Below the pieces are notes generated by a model. The model worked only from the letters and a program-made list of their open reading frames with translations, did no database searches and was not told the origin of the DNA. From JAYUDN01 sp043769645 (GTDB lineage: Bacteria; Patescibacteriota; Gracilibacteria; BD1-5; UBA2023), in NCBI GenBank assembly GCA_043769645.1, contig JAYVJC010000037.1, positions 1 through 38,544 of the forward strand: DNA of 38,544 bases. The letters are read 5' to 3'. The translations under genes and the position numbers were made by a program. This document shows positions 19,978-27,043 of the stretch, piece after piece. How positions within the stretch are numbered: the first letter of the stretch is position 1; each line of letters opens with the position of its first letter.

Positions 19978-20001
19978 TCCAATCTACGGTAATAGATTGG
20001 A
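19978..20001 (+). repeat. Hairpin upstream of small Lys-rich gene
   Basis: TCCAATCT (19978-19985) pairs perfectly with AGATTGGA (19994-20001) around an 8-nt loop. No T-run. It lies in the 280-bp gap between nrdA and the next gene. Confidence 0.4.
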
Positions 20002-20103
20002 AGTCGAAGTTTCTCCTGAAAAAAATTCAGAACAAATGCTGAAAGATATTAAGGTTTAATAGACAAAAATCAAATCAAACTTAACTATTTAATTTTACCA
20101 AAT

Positions 20104-20379
20104 ATGCCTATTTCAAAAAGGGTTTCAAAACCTCTAAGAACTATTAAAGAAGATAGCAAGTGAAAAAATCTTGAATCTATAAATACGAAAACTAAAAAAA
20201 TAACCAAGAATCCAATCCTTATTGAGGAAACGAAAAAATGAAAACTTCCGTTATATGAGGTTGTAGAGCCTAAAAAAAGAGATAAATTTTTAAGATCTAA
20301 AAAAGATGAGAAGAAAGGAAATAATCTTGATCCAAAAATTAAGATTGTTCCGAGTAAAAAAGTAGACAAAAAGAAATAA
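20104..20379 (+). CDS. Small lysine-rich protein
   Basis: 91 residues, roughly one third Lys/Arg, with no hydrophobic core, signal peptide or membrane segment. Two Gly are TGA. It looks intrinsically disordered and nucleic-acid-binding in character, ending in K-K-V-D-K-K-K. No family recognised. First of a run of short orphan genes between nrdA and the DUF378 gene. Confidence 0.5.
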
Positions 20380-20420
20380 GGAATATAATAGTCATGTTAA
20401 GATAAACTAACTTTTTAGCT

Positions 20421-20594
20421 ATGAAAAAATTATCCTTTCTCATCCTTTCCATATATACCATTTCTACCTTTCTTTTTCTTGTTGAGACTACTTCAGCAAA
20501 ATCTACTGGGTATCGAAGTTCTGTCACAGGTAGGTATACTACAAAGAGTTACTCTAACTCAAATAAGTCTACCACTCAAAGCTTTAGACGCTAA
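20421..20594 (+). CDS. Small secreted peptide, about 31 residues mature
   Basis: 57 residues. A typical signal peptide (about 1-26, ending T-S-A) precedes a basic Ser/Thr/Tyr-rich peptide. The mature part reads G-Y-R-S-S-V-T-G-R-Y-T-T-K, close to a widespread unnamed small-protein motif (S-x-V-x-G-R-Y-V-T-K followed by T-T). In those proteins the motif is usually cytoplasmic; here it sits behind a signal peptide. No TGA codons. It could be an exported effector or bacteriocin-like peptide, but nothing beyond the signal peptide shows this. Followed 4 bp later by array terminator 1. Confidence 0.55.
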   Translation: MKKLSFLILSIYTISTFLFLVETTSAKSTGYRSSVTGRYTTKSYSNSNKSTTQSFRR

Positions 20595-20598
20595 GAAT

Positions 20599-20633
20599 AA
20601 TCTACCCTTCCTCGGGTGGATTATTCTTTTCTC
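20599..20633 (+). terminator. Array terminator 1
   Basis: AATCTACCC / GGGTGGATT stem around TTCCTC, then ATTCTTTTCTC. Shares stem, loop and tail with terminators at 21054, 21556, 22354 and 23118. Confidence 0.75.
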
Positions 20634-20675
20634 TTAGCTTCTTAGTCTACCGAAGTAGGATCTATAATTATTTAT

Positions 20676-20703
20676 TTGTAAAATATATAAATTACAATAT
20701 AAT
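20676..20703 (+). promoter_or_regulatory. Promoter of the 108-residue hypothetical gene
   Basis: TTGTAA (20676-20681), 16-bp spacer, and a perfect TATAAT (20698-20703), 24 bp before the ATG. Confidence 0.5.
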
Positions 20704-20727
20704 ATATTTATATTAAGTCAAATTATC

Positions 20728-21054
20728 ATGAACAAAAGTGCACAAGCATGATTAGCAGCATTAGCAGTATGAGCTCTATATGTAGCTGGGGAAATAAATA
20801 CCTATGAACGTAGAAAATATAATGATGTCGTAGCAAAAGTTCAATCCGGTGTAACAACCCTACTATGCGGAGAAGTACCAAAATGAGTAGACTACGATAA
20901 TCCTCCGGACTGAACCATAGTAACTAAGAATCCTGACTGAACTTATACTATAGCCATAGCAAAACCAACAAGATGAAATCACTCCTCCCAATATGAAGTT
21001 AGAAGTTTATCTGAAGTTGAAGCTAACGAAGCCTGCAAAGTGAAACTGAAATAA
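20728..21054 (+). CDS. Hypothetical exported or membrane-anchored protein
   Basis: 108 residues. The N-terminus has a hydrophobic, Ala/Gly-rich helix (about 5-22), then a polar domain with two cysteines, at L-L-C-G-E and E-A-C-K, that could form a disulfide outside the cell. Six Gly are TGA. No family recognised. It sits alone between array terminators 1 and 2 with its own promoter, as a one-gene cassette. Confidence 0.6.
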
Positions 21055-21086
21055 TTCACCCTCCCCCGGGTGGATTTTTCTTTTCT
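21054..21086 (+). terminator. Array terminator 2
   Basis: Stem ATTCACCC / GGGTGGAT (with one G-U pair) around TCCCCC, then TTTTCTTTTCTC. It starts at the last base of the preceding stop codon. Confidence 0.75.
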
Positions 21087-21128
21087 CCTGGCTTTATAGA
21101 GTAAAAAAAATCCTGTGGGATGAATTAT

Positions 21129-21155
21129 TTGATTTCTCACTTTTTCAGATATAAT
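21129..21155 (+). promoter_or_regulatory. Promoter of the toxin-antitoxin pair
   Basis: TTGATT (21129-21134), 15-bp spacer, perfect TATAAT (21150-21155). The antitoxin ATG begins 7 nt after the -10, so the mRNA is probably leaderless. Confidence 0.5.
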
Positions 21156-21161
21156 ACATCT

Positions 21162-21305
21162 ATGCAAGAAGAAATACTTACATTCGAGGAAATCCAGGAA
21201 ATCCGCTTTCGTCGAGAAAACGGAGAGTATGTCCCAGCAGAGGTGATGGAAGCATATTTTACTATAAAAAGTTTCCTCGAAACTAAAGATGTCACAAAAG
21301 TATAG
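21162..21305 (+). CDS. Antitoxin of a RelE/ParE-type module
   Basis: 47 residues, acidic, with two predicted helices. It precedes and overlaps the toxin gene by 17 bp, the usual antitoxin-first order. The sequence is too short to place in a named antitoxin family; it has no evident DNA-binding domain, so it may act only by wrapping the toxin. The start at 21162 is chosen over an upstream in-frame ATG (21120) because a -10 TATAAT lies 7 nt before it. Confidence 0.6.
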   Translation: MQEEILTFEEIQEIRFRRENGEYVPAEVMEAYFTIKSFLETKDVTKV

Positions 21306-21555
21306 AGTCATCTATGAAAAACGGGTAGCAAAAGATATGGACAAGATTCCTCACCATGACGTAGTGAGAATTGTCGAGAAAATTCACGCTCTCGCAAGAG
21401 AAGAAGAGGGGCTCGATATCAAGAAACTGAAATGATATGTCGATAATCTCTATAGACTCAGAGTAGGAGATTATCGTGTGATTTATGAAAAAAGAGGTGA
21501 TGAACTCATCATACTCATATTCGAAATTTGACATAGGAAAGATATCTACAAATAA
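21289..21555 (+). CDS. RelE/ParE superfamily toxin
   Basis: 88 residues, the normal RelE size. Family features are present: the N-terminal basic strand M-S-Q-K-Y-R-V-I-Y-E-K, then K-L-K-G (Gly = TGA), Y-R-L-R-V-G-D-Y-R-V-I-Y-E and the C-terminal I-G-H-R-K-D-I-Y. RelE members cleave ribosome-bound mRNA, ParE members inhibit gyrase; the C-terminal H-R-x-x-Y pattern favours a RelE-type RNase. Both TGA codons fall exactly where the family has Gly. Overlaps the antitoxin and is followed directly by array terminator 3. Confidence 0.85.
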
Positions 21556-21588
21556 ATCCACCTTCCCTCGGGTAGATTTTTCTTTTCT
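21556..21588 (+). terminator. Array terminator 3
   Basis: ATCCACCT / GGGTAGAT stem with one C-A mismatch, loop TCCCTC-like, then TTTTTCTTTTCTC. It begins at the base after the toxin stop codon. Confidence 0.7.
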
Positions 21589-21615
21589 CGATCTAAGGAA
21601 GAGAAGTGGAAATAT

Positions 21616-21645
21616 TTGACATTATATATTTTTTTGTATTATAAA
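21616..21645 (+). promoter_or_regulatory. Array promoter: TTGACA-type
   Basis: TTGACA (21616-21621), 18-bp spacer, TATAAA (21640-21645). The ATG of the next gene is 7 nt beyond, implying a leaderless transcript. The stretch TTTGACATTATAT is shared with the promoter at 22432 and nearly with that at 23177. Confidence 0.65.
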
Positions 21646-21652
21646 TATAATT

Positions 21653-22354
21653 ATGGATTTAACAACACCGGAACATCTCAATTTTGCTGATAGTCTTTTT
21701 TTGCCAATATGAGCTATTCTTATGGCAGATAAATCTCAATATTTTACACGTCAAGCTATCCTGGAAATTCTCCAATCTTGATGGGTGAAATGAGAAGATG
21801 CCTGACTTGGTAACACTTGGAAGTCTTGATGGTCAGATTTTGAAATTAGTGAGATTGAAAAAGAACAATTGGTCTATGTCTTACTGTCAACACTGGTGAA
21901 AACAGAAATTATTCTCTGCAAATCTGCCCATCAAGCTCAATGAAAATGATCAAAAGAAATCTTTTATTGAGAAGCTGAAATTCAAAATAAAGAAGAACTA
22001 GAAAGAAAACTAAAATGATGAGAGAAATGAGATAATACCCTCGACTACTTGAGAGCACAAACAATTCTCGATGAGTTTTTATTTTTAATACAAAAAGACC
22101 TCATAACTCTACGATGAAAACCAAAGCTGATGCTTGAATATCTTTCTCAATATGGTACAAGTATGCAAGTAAATGGTGCATTTTTAAAGTGAATTGGCGT
22201 AAAACCGAAATTGACACTTAACTGAGTTCCCATAAAACCTGATGTTCCATTTCTCATGCAGTTAGCTGCCTATCGATTCCATAAAATGGTACCACACGAT
22301 GTAATAAGAAGAAAGTATTTGGAGTTGATTCCATCTTACTGAGTTATGCAATAA
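21653..22354 (+). CDS. Hypothetical cytoplasmic protein
   Basis: 233 residues, with most of its glycines encoded by TGA. No signal peptide or membrane segment; the middle is strongly charged (K-E-E-L-E-R-K-L-K). No family recognised. It forms a one-gene cassette between array terminators 3 and 4 with its own TTGACA promoter. Confidence 0.6.
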
Positions 22355-22389
22355 ATCCACCCTCCCTCGGGTGGATTTTTCTTTTCTCT
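22354..22389 (+). terminator. Array terminator 4
   Basis: Perfect AATCCACCC / GGGTGGATT stem around TCCCTC, then TTTTCTTTTCTC. It starts on the last base of the stop codon. Confidence 0.8.
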
Positions 22390-22431
22390 TGGCTCTATAG
22401 AATATAAAAGTAAGATTGATAAACTTTTTAT

Positions 22432-22459
22432 TTGACATTATATATTATTTACATATAAG
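22432..22459 (+). promoter_or_regulatory. Array promoter: TTGACA-type
   Basis: TTGACA (22432-22437), 16-bp spacer, TATAAG (22454-22459), 30 bp before the ATG at 22489. Confidence 0.55.
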
Positions 22460-22488
22460 TAGTTTGTTTACTTTATAATTTTTATATT

Positions 22489-23105
22489 ATGGCTACAGAA
22501 CTCTCGCAGAAGGGAAAGTCGGGATTGATGGTAATGCGAGTCCAGAAGTGGTACTCTATACAAGCCAAGATCATATGCTCGTAGTATGACGTGTGCGTCA
22601 GAGATTTGCTGATTTCCACTCAGCAAGTGTTGAATACGGTGATTATCCTTACTCAAGGGCTGATGTCCATAATTCGCGGATTGAGCCACTAGAAGGTAAG
22701 GAGGCAATTCGAGATGGGATCGAGAGGGAGAGAAGGCTTCGAATAATTAATGCTGCGGAAGGTATTATGACAGCAAAATCCAGAATGGCTTGGGCAACCA
22801 GAAATTTTCTCTGAGAAGCTACCGAGACTAATGAAGTTCCTACAGGACTATTCGTCGTATCAGGTAACTATTCTTGAAATTGACCTTATAATCCATACAC
22901 CACCGTAGTAAAGGTAACCCCAGGAGAAACTGGGACGGACTTGGAAAAAAGACTCCAAACACTCTATCCTCAAGGTTTCGAAAACATACCAGAAGATTCC
23001 CGAGTACTTCCAGGAACCAGTCATGGAGAACTAGTTACATATACTTGTCGAGAACTTACAGGAAAAGCAGCAGAACTCATCGACTGGGAACCTACAACAG
23101 TATAA
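22489..23105 (+). pseudogene. Hypothetical gene with apparent frameshift at its start
   Basis: The well-placed ATG at 22489 leads into a frame that stops after 31 codons, while coherent coding in the next frame runs from about 22491 to the TAA at 23103-23105. That frame has no ATG before 22575. The simplest reading is loss of one G in ATG-G-GC at the start. If translated from 22575, the product is 176 residues, with a basic helical middle (E-R-E-R-R-L-R) and a C-terminal part containing V-V-K-V-T-P-G-E-T and one Cys. No family recognised. It is a one-gene cassette between array terminators 4 and 5. It may be a recent pseudogene, a sequencing error, or a gene starting at 22575. Confidence 0.5.
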
Positions 23106-23117
23106 GTCTATCGGAAA

Positions 23118-23153
23118 AATCCACCCTCCCTCGGGTGGATTTTTCTTTTCTCA
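23118..23153 (+). terminator. Array terminator 5
   Basis: Perfect AATCCACCC / GGGTGGATT stem around TCCCTC, then TTTTCTTTTCTC; identical in stem, loop and tail to terminator 4. Confidence 0.8.
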
Positions 23154-23176
23154 ATATAGTGGAGAGATAAAATTAT

Positions 23177-23206
23177 TTGACATTATACTTTTATATGTAT
23201 TATACA
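23177..23206 (+). promoter_or_regulatory. Array promoter: TTGACA-type
   Basis: TTGACA (23177-23182), 18-bp spacer, TATACA (23201-23206), 21 bp before the ATG at 23228. It shares ATTTGACATTATA with the other array promoters. Confidence 0.55.
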
Positions 23207-23227
23207 ATTAATTTAAATTTCTTTCCT

Positions 23228-23464
23228 ATGAGTTTACGGCATGATAGATACAGTCCCAGATGAGTATGACAAACTTCTCGACTCGATAGACTCCCTTCCC
23301 AAATCACAACATGATCCAGAAAAAAAGAATGAAGAGAATGAATCGACCGAGCCCAAGAAAGAGTAGATAATCTTACGAGAGATATTGCATATAGAGCAAG
23401 TGTAGTGAGACATCACTTTGATATGTCATGAGCTCACAACCAGAAACGACAAGAAAAGCTATAG
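23228..23464 (+). CDS. Small basic hypothetical protein
   Basis: 78 residues, rich in Arg, Gln and Ser, no hydrophobic segment. Six Gly, all TGA. It overlaps the next small ORF by 37 bp in another frame. No family recognised. Composition (Arg/Gln/His) suggests nucleic-acid contact, but this is weak. Confidence 0.45.
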
Positions 23465-23562
23465 ACAGGGTGAGAAGACTCATAGGACAAACTATGTTTA
23501 ATAGAGCAAAATACGCTAAATTACTAGATGAAATCGGGACATTAGAAAAAAAATTAGGCTAA
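23428..23562 (+). CDS. Small basic helical hypothetical protein
   Basis: 44 residues, basic, predicted helical (T-R-K-A-I-D-R-V-R-R-L-I-G then K-L-L-D-E-I-G-T-L-E-K-K-L-G). Its ATG lies inside the previous gene as ATGAGC, an overlap typical of coupled translation. It ends exactly at a degenerate copy of the array terminator (23563-23585: CCAC/GTGG stem and a T-rich tail). Confidence 0.45.
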   Translation: MSSQPETTRKAIDRVRRLIGQTMFNRAKYAKLLDEIGTLEKKLG

Positions 23563-23589
23563 TCCACCCTCTGTGGTTATATTTTTTGT
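23563..23589 (+). terminator. Degenerate array terminator 6
   Basis: Begins AATCCACCCT like the other copies, but the stem is reduced to CCAC/GTGG before a T-rich tract. Probably a decayed copy. Confidence 0.45.
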
Positions 23590-23654
23590 GAGATTCTATC
23601 GATATTTAAGAAGTAATAGGAAGAGGTTTATCTCTACATAAATTTATATTAAAA

Positions 23655-23849
23655 ATGGAAATCCCAGAGGCCACAGCTGAAAGAAGAGTAACTCATAAAG
23701 GGTTAGCTGTTTGTCGACTCTATATAGAATTGAGAAATTTGGTAAAAGTAAAAGTAGAAAAAATCTTTCCTGGAGCGCCTGTAGTAGTAGGTGAAGAATT
23801 ACAACATACCAAGAGAAATTGGGAGAGATTTGAAATAGTTCAAAAATAA
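23655..23849 (+). CDS. Small hypothetical protein
   Basis: 64 residues, basic, with an N-terminal charged part, a central amphipathic stretch (Y-I-E-L-R-N-L-V-K-V-K-V-E-K-I-F) and a C-terminal E-E-L-Q-H-T-K-R-N-W-E-R-F. One Cys. No TGA. No family recognised. It lies 13 bp before the GNAT pseudogene. Confidence 0.45.
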   Translation: MEIPEATAERRVTHKGLAVCRLYIELRNLVKVKVEKIFPGAPVVVGEELQHTKRNWERFEIVQK

Positions 23850-23862
23850 AAATTACAAAAGT

Positions 23863-24261
23863 ATGTTGCCTACCTCATTTCAGCATGATCCAAACTTACA
23901 AGAACTCTGATTCGTATTTCCGAAAAGTCCATATTTTTCAATAGAAGCCCTTTGAAGTGAAATTCGAGGAGGCTGAACTAGATCAAGAATTATAGCAGCT
24001 ATTGTTTGAGGCGCTATAGTTTGAGCCCTTACTTGGGAAACGGACGGTCGACTGAAAATCTGACAAGTAGAAGTAGCAGAGGATCAAAGAGGGAAGGGAA
24101 TATGATCACAACTTATACTAGAAGCTGAAAAAGCTAATAAATAAAAAGTATACCAATCTATCTGATACCTGAATGATCGAAAAAACGATAGCTCAGCTAA
24201 AATGTTTCAAAAAGCTGGGTATACACGCTAAGATGATTTAAAATTTTATAAATCACTATAG
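23863..24261 (+). pseudogene. GNAT acetyltransferase, two in-frame TAA stops
   Basis: The first 93 residues are a GNAT N-terminal half ending with the acetyl-CoA site V-E-V-A-E-D-Q-R-G-K-G-I-G-S-Q-L and L-E-A-E-K-A-N-K. An in-frame TAA (24142-24144) follows, but coding resemblance continues in the same frame: K-V-Y-Q-S-I-G-Y-L-N-D-R-K-N-D-S-S-A-K-M-F-Q-K-A-G-Y-T-R, then a second TAA (24229-24231), then D-D-L-K-F-Y-K-S-L and TAG. That is the normal GNAT C-terminal end. Because TAA is the ordinary stop here, the gene appears inactivated by two nonsense changes, or translated only as a truncated protein. Eight Gly are TGA. Confidence 0.75.
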
Positions 24262-24286
24262 TCTAGCTTCGTATATCAAATATATC

Positions 24287-24574
24287 CTAGAACTCTCGGC
24301 GTGGTGGTTGTGCAGGAGTAGTGATATACTCTGCATTTGTACCATCGCAAAGACTACACGATGACTGGAATAATAGAATCACCCCCGAGAGTCCGACGAG
24401 AAGATATACAAGACGTTCGACCATCGGCCAAGTACCAAGGAGGAGATTGACGATATTGAGATTCATATCTGCATAGCTTCCTATAGCGACAAGTCACCAG
24501 TTGAGTGCTCCGACAAGCACCAGTATGTACGCGAAGAGATGTATCCCGCAGAGACGATTGAAGAGAGAGCCCAT
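24287..24574 (-). CDS. DUF378 family membrane protein
   Basis: 95 residues. Two hydrophobic segments frame the DUF378 signature A-L-N-W-G-L-V-A-I-G, with N-I-V-N-L-L-L-G and then V-Y-L-L-V-G-L-S-G. The C-terminal tail has two cysteines (S-C-S-L-C) and a Thr/Pro-rich end. Function of the family is unknown. TGA encodes the Gly of N-W-G, which is conserved in the family. A shorter paralogue lies at 26539-26778 on the same strand. Confidence 0.8.
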
Positions 24575-24927
24575 AGAACAGAAAGTAAGAAAAATAAATC
24601 TTAAATCATAGTAAAAATATCAGATAAACTATCAAAGACAGATCGAAGACAATCTCTGCAGAGAAGACTCATTTGAAGTAATAGTGACCTCGGTCTTTAT
24701 GGATAAATAGTTTATGCCAAAAAACTTCAAGGACTTAGTACTTCTGGCAATAGAAAAAGTTGACAATATTCATAATTTATTATCATATAAAGCGGTAGAT
24801 TGTAGGTTGCAGTTGATTGAAGCCTAGCTAGCAGTATACCCTGAAAGACTCTGCTGAGGATTTGAAAATATTTGCATTTCACAAGTATTTTACGATACTC
24901 AAACATATATTTACTTAAGAAAATCAT
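24575..24927. other. Intergenic region, largely without recognisable content
   Basis: Divergent between the DUF378 gene and the NlpC/P60 gene. A 37-codon ORF (24714-24827, plus) begins M-P-K-N-F-K-D-L-V-L-L but has no support from neighbours. A TTGACA at 24760-24765 with an AT-rich -10 region near 24786 may drive the nlpC gene with a leader of about 130 nt. A 10-bp stem AAAATATTTG / CAAGTATTTT (one G-U pair) lies around 24866-24893. Confidence 0.3.
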
Positions 24928-25920
24928 ATGAACTATTCCATTATTTTATTAGCTATTTTGAGTGTATCGCTCAGTATCTGAAGTGCTTGGGCGAGTGAAG
25001 TTCCAAAACCTATTTCTCTATTGACCCTCCAATCTGAAGCGACAACACTCAATCAGGAGATCGCGAGTGGCACTCTGAATCTCTCGGCCTGGAGTCGTGG
25101 GTATACGCCGATGTTTTATCTCGAAGACTTTCCTCGATATTTCGGGTGAGGTACGGGCCGTACGCTGATCCTCGATGACTGGGCGCAGATAGATCCTACT
25201 GAGACCATCCTCTTTCCGAAGTCTACTATTGTTGTGAAGAAAATACTTCCAAAAAACGGGTATACCCTCCTCGAAGTGACCAGTAAAGAGTATCCCTACG
25301 ATAGTGATCCACACTATATCGATGCACGATTTGTCCAAGTGTACGAAGTATCTACTCAGCTCCAAGAACGAAAAATCACGCTCCCAGATCAATCACAAAT
25401 TATTAAACGCCTCAAATCCCAAGTCGGAAAACCGTACATCTGGTGAGGAAATGCCCTCGGATGAGTTCCGTACCTCGCGGATATTTATAGTCATTCTTGA
25501 ATCCTAGACGTAACTACAGAGTCAAAATGGATTCTCGATGGGTGGGACTGCTCTGGAATCCTCTACTGGGCAACCAATGGGTATACTCCTCGAAATACGA
25601 GTAAACTCATCTCATTCGGTACGGGAGTAGCGATAGCTGGAAAATCCGTATCAGAAATCATCTCTCTCCTCAAACCACTCGATATCATCGTATGGAAATG
25701 ACACAATATGATCGTGATCGACAAAAAACATATTCTCGAAAGTACTGTCAACTTTACTGGATCGTGAAATTACTCAGAGCCAAATGGAGTTCGCATCAGA
25801 CCTATAGAGGAAGCGCTCAAGGAAATATCAGAAGTAAAAAATAGAGTTGGGGTAAATACCTACGATGATGCGGTTCCGGAAGGAAAAAAGAAATTTGTGA
25901 TACGACGATGGTATAGATAA
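24928..25920 (+). CDS. Secreted NlpC/P60 peptidoglycan hydrolase
   Basis: 330 residues. Signal peptide about 1-22 (ending A-W-A). The N-terminal 160 residues are a beta-rich region of unknown type, possibly SH3-like and wall-binding. The NlpC/P60 domain follows: V-G-K-P-Y-I-W-G-G-N, then Cys208 in W-D-C-S-G, I-S-L-L-K-P-L-D-I-I-V and His259 in K-G-H-N-M-I-V-I. These enzymes cleave gamma-D-Glu-diamino acid bonds in stem peptides. The Gly in W-G-G and the one before His259 are TGA, both conserved positions. Likely used in self wall remodelling or against attached host cells. Confidence 0.85.
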
Positions 25921-26032
25921 TTTCACGGTACCAAATATAAATATCTGTTTCTATTTCTACATTTTTCCAAAGTATTAAAAAGGAGTTCCTAGATACACTT
26001 GATTTTTATACCATGAGGAATTCATAACACAT

Positions 26033-26449
26033 ATGAACCAATCTCAAGAAATAGCACCTGAAGCTGATAGAGTTATGATCAATCATGCTCGTGAGATTAT
26101 TGAGGGATTTACTCGGAGAAATACGCAGAGAATATCAGAAATTCTTGTTTTTGAAACTCGACGACAATTAGAAAATTCCTCTCAGTATGTATCAGATACT
26201 ACAGTATGGTCTTCAGAGTATCATATGCGAATCCGTGATGCCTACTGACAAATAGCTCATCACGAGCGTCATGGTTTTCTACTTGGGGGGAATGAAAAAT
26301 TTCCCCATCCGGATCTGACCTGAGGCTTTCCCTGTGATCTTTTCGAACGTATACCTCTTCAAAATCTCTATCACTTTTGTATACGACTCACCTCTTGGTA
26401 TATCAAGAGCGGTAAAAATAATAGCATAAAAAATCTAGAAGGAACATAG
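26033..26449 (+). CDS. Hypothetical cytoplasmic protein
   Basis: 138 residues with three TGA-encoded Gly. The N-terminal half is helical and charged; the C-terminal half has H-H-E-R-H-G-F-L-L-G-G and P-H-P-D-L-T-G-G-F-P-C-D, with scattered His, Asp and Cys that could bind metal. No family recognised. Confidence 0.5.
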
Positions 26450-26538
26450 TGAAAGGGCAGTATGAAGGTATATCTTTTCTAATACAACTATAGAGATCAA
26501 AACATCCCCCTAGAACGGAGATATGAGGTACCTATCAA

Positions 26539-26778
26539 TTATTTCTTACAGTAGCTACATGAGCTCTGAAAACACATCGCCACCGCAGAAAGACCTACCA
26601 GCACGTAGACTATCTGTTCAAACAGAGGCTTGCTTCCGAGGAGGAGATGTACGACATTGAGATCTTTTCCTCAGAGGAAGTATCCGAGCCCGACGAGTCA
26701 CCAATTCAGCGCTCCGACCAAAACTAATACGTACGCCACACCGTGGACAGAACAGTACTTTCCTGTGGTATTCATCAT
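26539..26778 (-). CDS. DUF378 family membrane protein, second copy
   Basis: 79 residues. Two hydrophobic segments with A-L-N-W-G-L-V-G-L-G, V-V-H-L-L-L-G and I-V-Y-V-L-V-G-L-S-A, ending S-S-C-S-Y-C-K-K. Clearly paralogous to the copy at 24287-24574 and with the same two-cysteine tail, but lacking its Pro-rich end. TGA encodes the family-conserved Gly after N-W. Two adjacent ATG codons are possible starts. Confidence 0.8.
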
Positions 26779-26871
26779 AGAAAGATAGTTAATGGATAAA
26801 GCTTTTTTATTTTATATGAATAGAGGCAACTGGCAAGTAGAAAAGACGAGTATATTCTGTAAAAATATGCA

Positions 26872-26901
26872 AAATATACTTTGATCTATGAAAGTATATT
26901 T
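26872..26901. repeat. Perfect 11-bp inverted repeat
   Basis: AAATATACTTT (26872-26882) and AAAGTATATTT (26891-26901), 8 bp apart, in the 265-bp gap between the divergent DUF378 and isochorismatase genes. Another AATATACTTT occurs at 26934-26943. It could be an operator or hairpin. Confidence 0.45.
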
Positions 26902-27043
26902 GAATTTCAAGAAACTATACCTTTGACGAAGGAATATACTTTTTCTTCGTTGAACCGAAGAAATGAATACTGATAAAGAGACGATTTTTATGTTTTTTGG
27001 TTGCAATTTATACAACCCCGTATAAAATTTTCTTTTCCTAAGT

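Noticed and set aside
20599..23589. Integron attC sites or CRISPR repeats
   Set aside because: The repeats are short terminator hairpins with T-rich tails, not attC-like structures. There are no regularly spaced repeat-spacer units and no integrase or cas genes.
24714..24827. 37-codon plus-strand ORF before the nlpC gene
   Set aside because: Too short, no TGA-Gly signature and no neighbour support; mentioned only within the intergenic entry.
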